Positions 44,093 to 55,489 of a stretch of 64,000 nt of DNA are shown here, piece after piece. The notes under the pieces are model-generated. The model did not search any database. It was not told where the DNA came from and saw only the letters and a program-made list of their open reading frames with translations. The DNA comes from Adenophora triphylla var. japonica (Eukaryota; Streptophyta; Magnoliopsida; Asterales; Campanulaceae), in contig JAFEMH010000337.1 of the NCBI GenBank assembly GCA_022495995.1, positions 186,001 through 250,000 on the forward strand. The letters are read 5' to 3'. A program made the position numbers and the translations under genes. Each line of letters begins with the position of its first letter. Within the stretch, counting starts at the first letter, position 1.

Positions 44093-45663
44093 ATGGAGCA
44101 TTACAACAGGGAAGTAGCTTCCCGGGAGTATCAATTTCACCAAGACTTCGTTGAAATTTTGCATTTTCACCAAAAGCAACATAGGAAACTCATTGATAGG
44201 AGATATAGCATGCCCTGCATTTTGTCTTTGAAAGATTCGAGGATTGATTGGGATCTGCTCCGAGCTGCTTCCTGCTTTTGGGATTCGGAGCGACATGTGT
44301 TCACCTTGTTGTACAATGACTTGACGTCGACAATGGAAGATTTGAGAGCATTGACAGGCCTGAGTGAGATGAAGACCGTAGCATTTCCTCGAGAAGGACG
44401 GTCGATTATGGAGCAGTTATCAGACTTCTTGAGCTTACCAAGAGATCAGGTAGCACCCATGATTCTTGATGATAGGATTATAGTTTTAACCCGGATGGCC
44501 AGATTGTGTCTATCCAGTCCTGAGCTATTTGATCTTTCTACATCTCTGGATATATTTACACTGCTTACCCTATCAGCCCATTATTTCTGTGGGTATATCG
44601 GAGTCTGCCCGGGTACATTACTGGAGATTGTTAGACAACTCAGGGGTGATTGAGGTGTGGACCTTTGTCAAATCTAGTCTGGACAGGGAGAGATGGATAT
44701 TGTACCACTGCTGGTGGCTGAGACATATCATGGCATTGATAGGCTGGCGGGAGGATCTGGGTTCATGGGTGCAGGCAGCCCCAGTTTATTATCCTTATGG
44801 CTTTCTGAGAGGTTGCGCTTGATCATGCCACTACCAGAGGGGCAGACAGAAATGCCTTGGGTGATAGGGCAACGCAGGATGTTGAGAGATGCAGCTGTTG
44901 ATAGCTGGCAGATGAGATTGACGCGATATGGGACTGCTGATCTGAGCTTTTGGATTCTGGCTGGAGGCTACAGACCATGAGGGACATTCAGGATGGGTCG
45001 ATGGTAGTCAGGCTGCCAGGGTTGCATGTATCCTCTTTTTGTATCCCATCATTAGTGAGCAGACAATACGGGTACCCGCAGCAGATTATCAAGACTTTGG
45101 GAGAGAGACTGATGACTGATACTGCTCCGATGAGTATGACTGAGCCCCAGACTATGCAGTTCTTTGGCAGATCTTTTCTAGAGGGTTTTCTGCCTACAGG
45201 AACACTTCTTTGCCAGACCCGAGGTATTACATTCTTGACTACAGAATATCTGATCTGGTATGAGGAGCAATGGGGTCCAATGCAATTGACGTTAGAGGCT
45301 CGTCATTGAGAATACCTCGGGGCAGACTATCCGACCAGTCGATCTTTCAGAGATGTGGAGGCCCAGGGGAACTCGGATGATTTCACTGGTGATGTTGCAG
45401 AGGACTATCGGAGGCAAGAGCTTCGGAGAGCTTCTATGAGAGATGATCCTGAGGTGATAGCTCGTAGAGAGGCCTTAAGGCAAGAGAGGACTGCTAGGGC
45501 AGCTTTGAGAGAGACTGGGCTGATCGATCGACCGACTCACATTTTACCTGAGCTAGGACGAGCTCAAATTAACCTTTTCGACATTCCTAGGCCAAAGACC
45601 TCTCGGGGACCGAGGAAGAGGAAGAGTAGAGACTCAAGTTCGAGAGCGGGAAGGAACTCCTAA
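44093..45663 (+). pseudogene. DUF7745-like gene of Element 4, about three frame breaks
   Basis: ATG 44093 (MEHYNREVASREY). FWDSERHVFTLLYNDLTSTM corresponds to the FWDxxxHVFxLSFNEIVPTx block. The first stop is at 44653. Reading resumes in a second frame with MDIVPLLVAETYHGIDRLAG (44693), then in a third with LPGLHVSSFCIPSLVSRQYG (44950-45309). After a stop at 45307-45309 it ends RPKTSRGPRKRKSRD (45660), a basic tail like those of the other copies. Decayed, but colinear along the full length. Confidence 0.75.
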
Positions 45664-45972
45664 ATGCTTTATTGAGAGATAGGAGACACTTTTGTTTATG
45701 TATATTTTTATTTTTGAGAAAGAGATTATTGTATGGAACATGAGTATCCCAATTGCTTATTGCAGACACAAATAGATGTTAAGATTTTGAAAATTTTCAT
45801 TATTTTTTATTCGCAGCAGGTTATATGAGTCGAGAGCAGGCCGTGCTTGAACTCATCAAAAAGAATATTAACTTGTAATGAATCTTTGAATAGCTTTGGA
45901 GTTGTAATCAAAACACATTTTGGCAGTTTGAAAGCACCATTTGTTTGACAAGATTTGGGATTTTGCAGTATT

Positions 45973-46045
45973 TTAGACCGAACCACAAGTGGTTGCCTAC
46001 GTTCCCCTTTTACAAAGAGAACTAATAGGCTCAGGTCTCCGTAGT
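45973..46045 (-). other. Conserved post-pol motif, Element 4 copy
   Basis: Minus strand AAACTACGGAGACCTGAGCC, then AAGGGGAACGTAGGCAACC and GGTTCGGTCT. Confidence 0.6.
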
Positions 46046-46293
46046 TTGACTCAATTAACATTGGTGTTTAAGAAAGGGGAGATAGAAGAGGGACATGGTG
46101 CAACCCTATTTTTTACCTAAACTGCCCATTTTTAGGGTTTTCAGTCTAGTTGGGTATATTCTTTTAGCACCGGGCGCGTCCCTTATTTTTGCATGGACTG
46201 CCTTTTAGGAGTTTTTCAGTCTCATCTGGGACAATTTTTATTGCGCCTTTTATTCATCATATTTTTTTTATTTTCACAGAGGGGAATACTCGA

Positions 46294-49200
46294 TCAGATA
46301 TAGTAGCGCCACAGCTTGTCGCCGTTGATCGGGTGCATGAACGGATTCCCATCCAAATCTGTTAATTGCATAGCTCCTCCGGAGAAGATCTTCTTTACCA
46401 AGAACGGCCCAACCCAGACAGGTGCCCACTTGCCCAACGAACTGCTCTGATTTAATGGCTTCATTTTGAGGACTAAGTCACCAACCTTAATATCCCGAGG
46501 TTTCACCTTCTTGTCGAAGGCACGAGCCATTCTCTTCTGATACGCTCGATTATGCTTCATAGCCTTTAATCTGCGCTCATCACGCAATGCCAACTCATTG
46601 TATCGACTTTGAAGCCAGTCGATCTCATTGACTTCATTCTCCAATAATACTCTGAGAGATGGAATTTCTAGCTCAATTGGCATAAGAGCTTCCATTCCAT
46701 AAGTTAAGGCGTATGGAGTTGCCCCAGTAGCAGTCCAAAGTGAAGTGCGGTAGCCCCACAATGCTATGTGAAGTTTCTTTGGCCAATCCCGTCCTCGCTC
46801 GGCCATTTTCTTGATAATCCGCTCAAGGTTTTTGTTGGCAGCCTCTACAGCACCGTTGGTCTGCGGTCTATACGGCGATGACTTATGGCATTTAACCCTG
46901 TACTCTGTGAGCAGCCGATCGGCCTCTCCTTCAAAATGAGATGCGTTATCAGAGATGATCTCATTCGGGACTCCATATCGGCAGAAGATCTACTCTTTTA
47001 TGAAACGAGAAACCTTCTTGGCCGTAAGCACTTTGTAAGACGCAACTTCAACCCATTTTGTGAAGGAATCTACTGTGACTAAAACAAATGAATGTCCGTT
47101 GCTTCCTGATAGAGTTATCTTCCCAATAACATCAATTCCCCAAGTTACAAAGGGCCAGGGAGTCGTCATGCAATACAGATCATGAGGAGGGATATGGTTC
47201 ATGTTGGAGAAACGCTGACACTTGTCACAAGTCCGCACAAATTGGATGCAATCTGTCTCCATTGTAATCCAGAAGTATCCCAATCTGATGATGCTGTGCA
47301 TTAAGGAGCGAGCATTCATATGTGGTCCGCAGGCACCATTATGAACATCTTCCATCACCCTTTGAGCTTTCTCTTTACTAATGCAGAGCAGTAGTGGGCA
47401 ACCTTCCCTTTTTTTCCACAACTCGTCACCGAGTATGACATACTGTGTCGATAGTCTTTTCAGAGCTTGCAGACTCTTGGCTCGAACACCTTTTAGGTTA
47501 CCCTCTTCATCAACAGGGAAGGATGCTTCACCATGCTTGAGAAACTGGAAAATTTGACTATACCAAGGCTCATTGAAGGTTTCAAGCTCGATTTCGCAAC
47601 AATAGGCCGGATTCTCTCATCTCCCAACTCTGAACGGATTGATCGACTTACCTTCTGGTATTTCCACCAAAAAAGCCAAGGTAGCTAATGCATCAGCGAA
47701 TATGTTCTTATCCCACGACAGGAACTGAAATGACACTTCTTTAAACTGACCAACGAGATCTGCGATATAAGAATGGTACTTCTGGAGACAAGGATCCATC
47801 GTCTTCCATCTATTGGCAGCTTGGTTGATTATCAGCTGAGAATTGCCAAACACTTCTAGCTCATCAATGTTTCGCTCAAGAGCAGCCTCAAGACCAGCTA
47901 TACAGGCTTCATATTCGGCCGCATTGTTGGTAACTGAGAAGTTCAGTTTGATGGCGATAGGAGTGTGCATGTCGTTCGGATCCACCAAAACCATGCCAAT
48001 GCCATTACCTCTCTTATTTACTGCACCATCGAAGAATAACTGCCATCGGTTGCCATTTTCCACCATAAAGATTCCCTCATCAGGAAATTGAAGATCTGGC
48101 CCTCAAATTTATGTACTAGGAGAGTCAGCCAACTGATCAGCCAAAGCCTGCCCCTTGATTGCTTTTTGGGTCACATACTTGATATAGAATTCTGCTAGGA
48201 AGAAAGTCCATTTTGAGAGCCTAGAGGATATATTGCCTCTGTCGCTTTGAAACAAGTATTTGATCGGGTCCATTTTGGAGACCAGATGCACTGTATGAGA
48301 CAGCATGTAACGCTTCAACTTTCCAACCACCCAAACCAAAGCTGCACACGTCTTCTCCTTAGCGGAATAGTTCAACTCGCTTCCCTGGAGTTTACGGCTG
48401 ACAAAATAGATAGCATTTTCTACCCTCGAGTCTTTCTTTTCCTGCGCTAGCATGGCTCCAACGACTGTATCTGTTACTGTCAAGTATAAAAGTAGAGGCT
48501 TGCTCCCATACGGTGGACAGAGGATGGGGGGATTGACAAGATAAGCTTTGATCTTTTCGAAGGCTAATATGCACTCTTCATTCCAAACCGCCTCCTGGTT
48601 CTTTTTCAGAAACTTGAATATCGGCTCGCACATTGAGGTCAACTAGTTGACAAATCGACTGATATATCGCAGACGGCCCATAAAACCATTTACCTCAGAC
48701 ACGGTTCTCGGCGGGTTCATCTCAACGATGGCTTTGATCTTACTTGGATCAACCTAGATACCACGCTCGGTTACCATGTACCCCAGGACCTTTCTACGGA
48801 TAACCCCAAATGTGCACTTTCCTGGAATCAATCTCTTAGAATGCTCTCGTAGTCTGTTGAAGAATTTCCTCAGATCAATAAAGTGCTGCCCATCTGACCC
48901 CTTGGAATGGATGATCATGTCGTCCACATATATCTCAATTTCCTTGTGGATCATATCATATCATGAAAAAGAGTGGTGACAGCTCTTTGGTAGGTAGCCC
49001 CAGCATTCTTCAACCCGAACGGCATCACTGTATAACAGTAAGTACCCCAAGGAGTAGTAAACGCTGTCTTTTCTTGATCTGCTTCAGCCATCTTGATCTG
49101 ATTATACCTAGCAAAACCATCAACAAAAGACTTGACTTCATAATTCGCCATTGCATCCACGAGCATGTCTATGTTTGGCAGAGGGAAATCATCCTTGGGA

Positions 49201-51224
49201 CTGGCCTTGTTAAGATCTCGGAAATCCACACAAACCCGCAACTTTCCATTTGCCTTGGTGACTGTCACAATATTTGCAAGCCAGATTGGGTATTCAATCA
49301 CCTTAATGAAGCCCACTCGGAGGAGTTTCTCGATTTCCTCCTTAACCTGCAAAGACCATTCGGGCTTAATCCGTCGTAGCTTTTGTTTGATCGGCTTGGC
49401 ATCTGCATCTAGGGGTATTCGGTGCTCCACAATAGATGTGTCCAATCCCGGCATATCCTTGTAGGACCAAGCAAAAAAATCTATGAATTCTTTGAGCAGC
49501 TCAACCAGGGTATCGCGTTCAGCTCCGGAGAAGAAACTACCAATTTGTGTCTCTTTGTGCTCCTCGACTGTTCCCAGATTCATCGTAGTCAATACCTCAT
49601 CGGCAGCTTGGGCCCGGCATTCCTTTCGGTCACAAACCTGCTTTGAATTATTATCTAAAAATTGTTCATCTATTGTGTCAGCATTATTTTCGATTGAAGC
49701 TTGCTTAATTACTTTTAAGTCTTTATGCTCATTTTTAGTTAAGCGTTCAATCGTTAAATTGGCAATTAAGAGATACTCGGAAAGATCGATTATTTCATTA
49801 AGAGCAAACGGGAAAACAACATCGACAACACAACGATGGTCTTTAGTCGTGAGGACATCAGACCTATCACTAGACTCAAACTCAATTACAAGAGACTCAG
49901 AAGACTGACTCAAGACATGAGGAGCAAATTTGGACACAGAAGGACCGGGATGAGGTTTCAATCCTAGCTTCTCGATCATAGTCTCTTTGCTGGCAACGGG
50001 TCCTTTGAAGGAAGTCCAATTCTTCAAGGGCATCTCTGCAACTGTCACAAAAGTACGCGGGTAAACCACTGCATCATCTTCGAATTCAATCACAGCCACA
50101 GTCTCATTATCAGAGGAGAAATCAATCAGGTCAGGCGGACCTCCAGCAACAACATTCTCCTTCACTGGCGCCTGTACTGCTTCAGATTCTGACAACTCCA
50201 GAGCTCGAAACAAGCTTGCTAGGTCACCGTCTACATCCACGGGAGCAGCACCGCGGATCTTTCCAATCATCGGCTCATCCAAAGAAAGCTTCCCAAACTG
50301 ATCAACCCAGTCATGTCCCAAGAAGTGGTAACTGTGCTCATAAGTTTTAACCGTGCCTGGCCCCATTGGCATGCTGACAATCATCCCGCGAAGGGAATCC
50401 TAATTGGAGGTGAGACTCTTCATGACATCAACTCGCTCTTTCAATTGCTCCAATCTCATTTTTGGGAATATAAACCTCTTGCCACCTTCCTCGACAAAGT
50501 ATCTATTCAAAGATAAACTGTAGGGACGCATATCCGGCTTCTTGTACTTCTTTCCTGCGGCCAGGGCCATTCGTGCTTTAAGAGCCTCAGCTTTGTCATA
50601 GGCTTTGTCTTTCTCAGTTAACATATATCCCAAACCTTCCCTGTTCTTATTGGGTTTCGGGTATTCGAAACTGGACCTCCCTTGTTGATGCCTGCCTAAC
50701 CCCAAACCAGGGATGTAGTTCATATTTTGCATCATTTTTAATACAGGAGGGATCTGATCAGAAGACGTTGTCAAATCAATAGTACACACCTGTCCCTTCA
50801 GGTATTCCATCGTAAATCCACTAAGCATAAGATTGTCCTGATCCAACTTGATTTCCATAACTGGCATTGTGCTGGAACTGGTTCCTCCCACTGTAACGTT
50901 GTCTCCGTATATGGTTGTTAGCACCCCATCTTGAACAAACTTAATGTACTGATGTAACGTAGAAGCTACTCCACCAATCTTATGGATCCACGGCCTGCCC
51001 AACAGAGCTGAGAAAGTAATCGGGATGTCAATCACTTGAAACTCTACAACCATGTTCTTTCCACCAAAGGTCAAATTCAAAGCAGCTACGCCCAAGACAA
51101 CCCTAGAAGTAGAGTCGTAAGCTTTAATGGTCTGATTGGAAGGCTTCAAACTTGTAGCATCAATATCTAGCATACTCATCATCATAGAGGGTAGCACATT
51201 CATTGCTGACCCGTTGTCTACCAA
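46294..51224 (-). pseudogene. pol: Protease and pol of Element 4
   Basis: Minus strand. Protease from 51224 (VDNGSAMNVLP, catalytic Asp present; TIKAYDSTSR). A G-patch-like NYIPGLGLGRHQQG near 50710 follows, then the pre-RT linker and RT (50384-48754) with FTTPWGTYCYTVMPFG and YVDDM. RNase H runs 48642-48109, archaeal RNase H 48066-47617 (NNAAEYEACIAGLEAAL), integrase 47421-46294 (HNGACGPHMNA; DSFTKWVEVASY). Lesions: a 5-bp duplication at 48949-48960 splitting HDM-IHKE, TAG at the ERGI/VDP position near 48756, CAG-to-TAG near 48643, and TAG at about 46991. Most lesions are point changes. Confidence 0.85.
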
Positions 51225-51259
51225 TACATAGAGGCTTCAAACAAGTGATTGGATGTCAA
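51225..51259. other. Junction between Element 4 and Element 5
   Basis: Element 4 starts inside its protease and Element 5 stops after the archaeal RNase H (PWYNQIFQYFK), lacking integrase. The junction contains AAGTGATTG GATGT CAATCACTT, a 9-bp inverted repeat around 5 bases. Probably a deletion by recombination between tandem related elements. Confidence 0.65.
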
Positions 51260-54220
51260 TCACTTGAAGTATTGGAAGATCTGGTTGTACCATGGCTCAT
51301 TGATGGGCTTGGCCTCTGGTTCGATCTCGCAGCAGTAGGCAGGAATTTCCTTTCGTCCGACTTTGAAGGGCTTGATTGCTTTTCCCTCGGGGATTTCCAC
51401 AAGTGAATCCAAAGTGGCTAAGGCGTCTGCAAACCGATTTCGGTCTCTTGGCAAGTAGTGGAAGGTGACCTCCTTGAATTGTGTGATGAGGTCCTCCATG
51501 CAGGCGTGGTACTTTTGCATGCCTGGGTCTATTGTTTTCCACTTGTTGGAAACTTGGTTGATGATCAGGGCTGAGTCCCCATAGACCTCGAGTTTCTGGA
51601 TGTTCCTTTTGAGTGCGGCCTCTAGTCCGGCGGCGCAGGCTTCGTATTCGGCAGCATTGTTGGTTACCTCAAAATTTAGCTTTATGGCGATTGGGTTATG
51701 CTCGTCCTTGGGGTCGACCAAGAGCATACCGATGCCATTTCCCTTTTTGTTGGCTGCTCCATCGAAGAACAGTTGCCATCGATTTTTGCCTTCGAGTGCA
51801 AAGATTCCTTCGTCTGGAAATTGTGGTTCAGGGCCTCGAGCCTCGTCGGTTGGGAAGTCAGCCAGCTGTTCGGCCATTGCCCGTCCCTTGATTGACTTTT
51901 GGTTCACGTACTTGATGTCAAATTCCGCTAGGAAGAAAGACCATTTGGCGAGCCTCATTGACAGAGATGGTTTGTCGAAGAGGTATTTGACTGGGTCCAT
52001 TTTGGAGACCAAGTGCACCATGTGTGACTGCATGTAGTGTCGTAATTTTCCGATGACCCATACTAGAGCTGCGCAGGTTTTCTCGAGGGCTGAGTAGTTG
52101 AGTTCGCTGTCTTGAAACTTTCGACTAACGAAGTAGATGGATTTCTCGACTCGTGACTCTTTCTTTTCTTGACAGAGCATGGCTCCAACTGCGGCGTCGG
52201 TCACAGTTAGGTATAGCAATAGTGGCTTCTCCTCGTGAGGAGGACAGAGAATCGGAGGACTCACAAGGTATACCTTTATTTTTTCAAAGGCATCTTGGCA
52301 TTCTGAGTTCCATTCGACGTCGGCATTTTTCTTCATCAGTTTGAAAATTGGCTCGCACATGGAGGTCAACTGATTGACGAAGCGGCCGATATACTGCAGG
52401 CGGCCCATGAAGCTTTTCACCTCTGTTTGAGTTTGCGGTGGTCTCATTTCGATGATGGCCTTGATCTTTTTAGGATCAACCTCGATGCCTTGCTCAGTGA
52501 CCATGTATCCTAAGACTTTGCCTCGACTGACCCCAAATGTGCATTTGGCAGGGTTTAACCTCATTGAGTGTTTCCGAAGGCGGACGAAGAACTTTCTCAG
52601 GTCCATGAGGTGTTGTCCATTTGATCCCTTTGAGTGGATGATCATGTCATCGATGTACACTTCGATCTCTTTGTGGATCATGTCGTGGAAGAGGGCGGTT
52701 GCTGCTCGTTGATAGGTAGCCCCGGCGTTCTTTAGTCCGAACGGCATCACTGTGTAGCAGTAGGTTCCCCAGGGGGTTGTGAAGGCTATTTTTTCTTGAT
52801 CTTCTTCGGCCATCTTGATTTGATTGTAGCCGGCAAACCCGTCCATGAAGGACTTGACCTCGAAATTGGTTGTAGTGTCTACCAACATGTCGATGTTTGG
52901 TAGTGGAAAATCGTCCTTGGGACTTGCTTTGTTGAGATCTCGGAAGTCCACGGAGCAGCGCACTTTTCCGTTGGCCTTGGTGACCGTGACTATGTTGGAG
53001 AGCCATGTAGGGTACTCGATCACCCTGATGAAGTCGACGCGGAGCATCTTCTCGATCTCTTCCTTGACTTGTAAAGACCATTCTGGCTTGATTCGGCGTA
53101 GCTTTTGCTTGATGGGCTTAGCCTCGGGATTCAAGGGGATTCGATGTTCTACAATGTTTGGATCTAATCCGGGCATGTCTCGATAAGACCAAGCGAACAC
53201 GACCACGAACTCTTTAAGCAGTGCAGTCAATGCGTCTTGCTCTGTGCCGGTGAAGAAACTTCCGATTTGCGTCTCCTTTGGCTCTTCAGCAGTTCCCAAA
53301 TTCACTTTGGTTAAAACCTCTTCGGCATCTTGGGCCCACTTTTTCTCTCGTTTGACAACATGCTTAAAGATGTGCTTAATATATTGTTCGTTTAATGTGT
53401 CTGCTTCTTTTTCAAGTGAATCGTTATTAACTTTTTGTGTGTTAGTTAATTTATCAGTTGTTAAAGATGCAATGAGAGGATACTCGGAAAGATCGAAGCA
53501 TTCATTAAGAGCATATGGGAATACATTATTGGCAATGAGTTCATAATCTTCTGGCGTGAGGCCATTAGATGACTCGAGAGACTCGAATTCAAAGATAATG
53601 GACTCAGGATGGGTTTTGACACTGGACTCTAGGACTCGAGGGGTCAGACCAAGTTGTTCGATCATGTCCTTTTTACTGGCGGTGGGTCCGGAGAAGGTGG
53701 CCCAATTATTGAGTGGCAATGGGTTTGATAGGAGGCGGGGGTTGAAAGGCTTTGTGTCGCCGTTCCCGATCATGGCTATCAGAGAGTTATCAGAAACAAA
53801 ATCGATTAGGTCCGGCACCTCGATTTCTTCATTGAAGAGCAAGTGGAGCAGGGGCTCATTCCAAGCATTGTATGCGGAGTCTTCCGCTCTTGTCTTGGGC
53901 ATTGCTAGCTCGAATGCAGACTCGTCCCGCTTGTTGGGGGCAGGGGTGTTGACAGAGAGTTTTTCGAGTTCTTCTGCCAAATAGGGGGTTTTTCCGAACC
54001 ATAATTCATTGTGAATAGTGGTGGTCGTAGGTCCCGGCAGAGGTGGTGCGTCGAGAAATGCTCTTCTGACAGGATTTGGCTTGAGGCCTCTGAATCTCGC
54101 CAGGTTCCGCTGGAGCTTGTCGATGGTTGTCGGCCAGCTTTGTTTGGCGTTGATCAGCTTTGTTCCCTTTTCTATATCTTCGTTCAAACTGTCGGCTTTC
54201 TTCGTGAAGTACCTGGTCAT
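51260..54220 (-). CDS. pol: pol of Element 5 (RT and two RNase H domains), open frame, integrase lost
   Basis: A 986-residue open frame. N-terminal linker; FTGTEQDALTALLKEFVVVF; RT with VDFRDLNKASPKDDFPLPN, FTTPWGTYCYTVMPFGLKNA and YIDDM. RNase H: LYLTVTDAAVGAMLCQE. Archaeal-type RNase H: LFFDGAANKKGNGIGMLL, NNAAEYEACAAGLEAAL, YGDSALIINQ, YLPRDRNRFADALATLDSL. The frame ends NQIFQYFK at the junction with Element 4, so integrase is absent. This is the longest open pol frame of the window and the reference against which the broken copies are judged. It cannot integrate by itself. Confidence 0.85.
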   Translation of the reverse strand: MTRYFTKKADSLNEDIEKGTKLINAKQSWPTTIDKLQRNLARFRGLKPNPVRRAFLDAPPLPGPTTTTIHNELWFGKTPYLAEELEKLSVNTPAPNKRDESAFELAMPKTRAEDSAYNAWNEPLLHLLFNEEIEVPDLIDFVSDNSLIAMIGNGDTKPFNPRLLSNPLPLNNWATFSGPTASKKDMIEQLGLTPRVLESSVKTHPESIIFEFESLESSNGLTPEDYELIANNVFPYALNECFDLSEYPLIASLTTDKLTNTQKVNNDSLEKEADTLNEQYIKHIFKHVVKREKKWAQDAEEVLTKVNLGTAEEPKETQIGSFFTGTEQDALTALLKEFVVVFAWSYRDMPGLDPNIVEHRIPLNPEAKPIKQKLRRIKPEWSLQVKEEIEKMLRVDFIRVIEYPTWLSNIVTVTKANGKVRCSVDFRDLNKASPKDDFPLPNIDMLVDTTTNFEVKSFMDGFAGYNQIKMAEEDQEKIAFTTPWGTYCYTVMPFGLKNAGATYQRAATALFHDMIHKEIEVYIDDMIIHSKGSNGQHLMDLRKFFVRLRKHSMRLNPAKCTFGVSRGKVLGYMVTEQGIEVDPKKIKAIIEMRPPQTQTEVKSFMGRLQYIGRFVNQLTSMCEPIFKLMKKNADVEWNSECQDAFEKIKVYLVSPPILCPPHEEKPLLLYLTVTDAAVGAMLCQEKKESRVEKSIYFVSRKFQDSELNYSALEKTCAALVWVIGKLRHYMQSHMVHLVSKMDPVKYLFDKPSLSMRLAKWSFFLAEFDIKYVNQKSIKGRAMAEQLADFPTDEARGPEPQFPDEGIFALEGKNRWQLFFDGAANKKGNGIGMLLVDPKDEHNPIAIKLNFEVTNNAAEYEACAAGLEAALKRNIQKLEVYGDSALIINQVSNKWKTIDPGMQKYHACMEDLITQFKEVTFHYLPRDRNRFADALATLDSLVEIPEGKAIKPFKVGRKEIPAYCCEIEPEAKPINEPWYNQIFQYFK

Positions 54221-54268
54221 GTCGAAGCTGTAAGGGCGGAGATCAAAATTGCGTGCAAGCCTCTTTTG

Positions 54269-55489
54269 CTATTGGCAGAGCGTCCGCGCAGCTCTTCTGT
54301 CTTCTGCAGCGTCTTCAGGAGTAGGAAGGTATCCCAAGCCATGGAGGGTATTCTGTTCTTTGATCTCGATGATTTGTTGGGTACCCTGATGGCGTTTTCC
54401 CAAACCAAGCCCCGAGATGTAGTTCATGTGCTTCATCATTTTCATCGGGGGAGGGATCTGGTCCCAAATCAAAGGCAGGTCTATGTGGTACACCTGGGAC
54501 TTTGGGCTTTCGATGGTGAACCCTGTCAGCATCATGTCGTCATTGTCATGTTTGATCTCTAGGACCGGGATGCCGTTTGTGTCGGTCCCTTCGGTGACTA
54601 TGCTATCACCGTAGATGATGGTAAGATTTGTTCCTTGGACAAACTTTACGCACTGATGGAGGGTGGATGCCACCCCATTGATCTGGTGTAGCCAAGGGCG
54701 TCCCAAGATGGCAGTGAATGTGATCGGAATGTCGATGACTTGGAAGTCGGTCGGGACCATCTGCTTTCCGAACCACAGGTTCAAGGTGGCTATTCCCAAG
54801 ACTGGGCGAGACGTTGAGTCATATGCCTTGATTGCCTGAGTTGAGGGTTTCAGATCAGTTGTTTTGATCCCTATCAAATCTATCATTTTGGATGGAAGGA
54901 CGTTCATGGATGATCCCCCATTTACCAAGACCCGAGGGAGACGGCGCTCGTCAAGTTGAACTGTTATGTAGAGAGGCTCATTGTGGTCAGCCCCAAATTT
55001 TGGGAGGTCGAGCTCCGTGAAAGTGATGATGTTGCTATAATGAACATTGCCGATCATCTGAACCACTTCATCAGGTGTCACGGTGATGGGAACCATGGTC
55101 TGGGCCAGGCTTTCTTCCAGCTTGAGTTTGTGTGGGTAAGAGGAAGTGAGTAAGGACCAGAGTGAGATGTTAGCCTGAGTATGCTTGAGCTGAGTTAAGA
55201 CAGGATCTTCAGCCTTCGGGTCAAGGGTTTTAGCTTCTTTTGCGTAGGGCCCCTTTTCAGTTCGTGGCTCAGGTATGGCTGGCCTTTTGTCTGCCCGTGG
55301 AGGATTCATCGGGATTTGACCGGAACGTGTCAGAACGTTCACCTCTGGCTTTGCTGCTTTGCTCGCCTCTCCTATTTCTGTAATGAGAGGGCCTTGGTTG
55401 GCGAAGGGCCATACTGCGTATTTCAGTTCGTTTACCGTCATTGCTTTTGTTGAAGCGTCAACTGTGGCTTTGAGATCTTCCCAAGACAT
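54269..55489 (-). CDS. Protease-containing gag/pol segment of Element 5
   Basis: 406-residue frame. The N-terminal part is undefined; then LTQLKHTQANISLWSLLTSS, a segment also present in Element 6. A conserved ITFTELDLPKFGADHNEPLY precedes the protease motif RVLVNGGSSMNVLP. Elements 1, 4 and 6 have VDNGS or VDGGS, so the catalytic Asp is Asn here and the protease is probably dead. C-terminal NYISGLGLGKRHQG resembles a G-patch. It overlaps the upstream frame by 52 bp in another frame. Confidence 0.75.
   Translation of the reverse strand: MSWEDLKATVDASTKAMTVNELKYAVWPFANQGPLITEIGEASKAAKPEVNVLTRSGQIPMNPPRADKRPAIPEPRTEKGPYAKEAKTLDPKAEDPVLTQLKHTQANISLWSLLTSSYPHKLKLEESLAQTMVPITVTPDEVVQMIGNVHYSNIITFTELDLPKFGADHNEPLYITVQLDERRLPRVLVNGGSSMNVLPSKMIDLIGIKTTDLKPSTQAIKAYDSTSRPVLGIATLNLWFGKQMVPTDFQVIDIPITFTAILGRPWLHQINGVASTLHQCVKFVQGTNLTIIYGDSIVTEGTDTNGIPVLEIKHDNDDMMLTGFTIESPKSQVYHIDLPLIWDQIPPPMKMMKHMNYISGLGLGKRHQGTQQIIEIKEQNTLHGLGYLPTPEDAAEDRRAARTLCQ

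Larger units (their letters stand above)
41560..51224 (-). mobile_element. Element 4: Tat-lineage Ty3/gypsy, 5' end lost, no PMD gene
   Basis: Minus strand: protease and pol (51224-46294), post-pol motif, antisense DUF7745-like gene (44093-45663), repeat array, pre-LTR motif, polypurine tract, 3' LTR from 42662 leftward. gag, leader and 5' LTR are missing because of a junction with Element 5 at 51225-51259. No PMD gene lies between the DUF7745-like gene and the repeat array. Confidence 0.8.
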
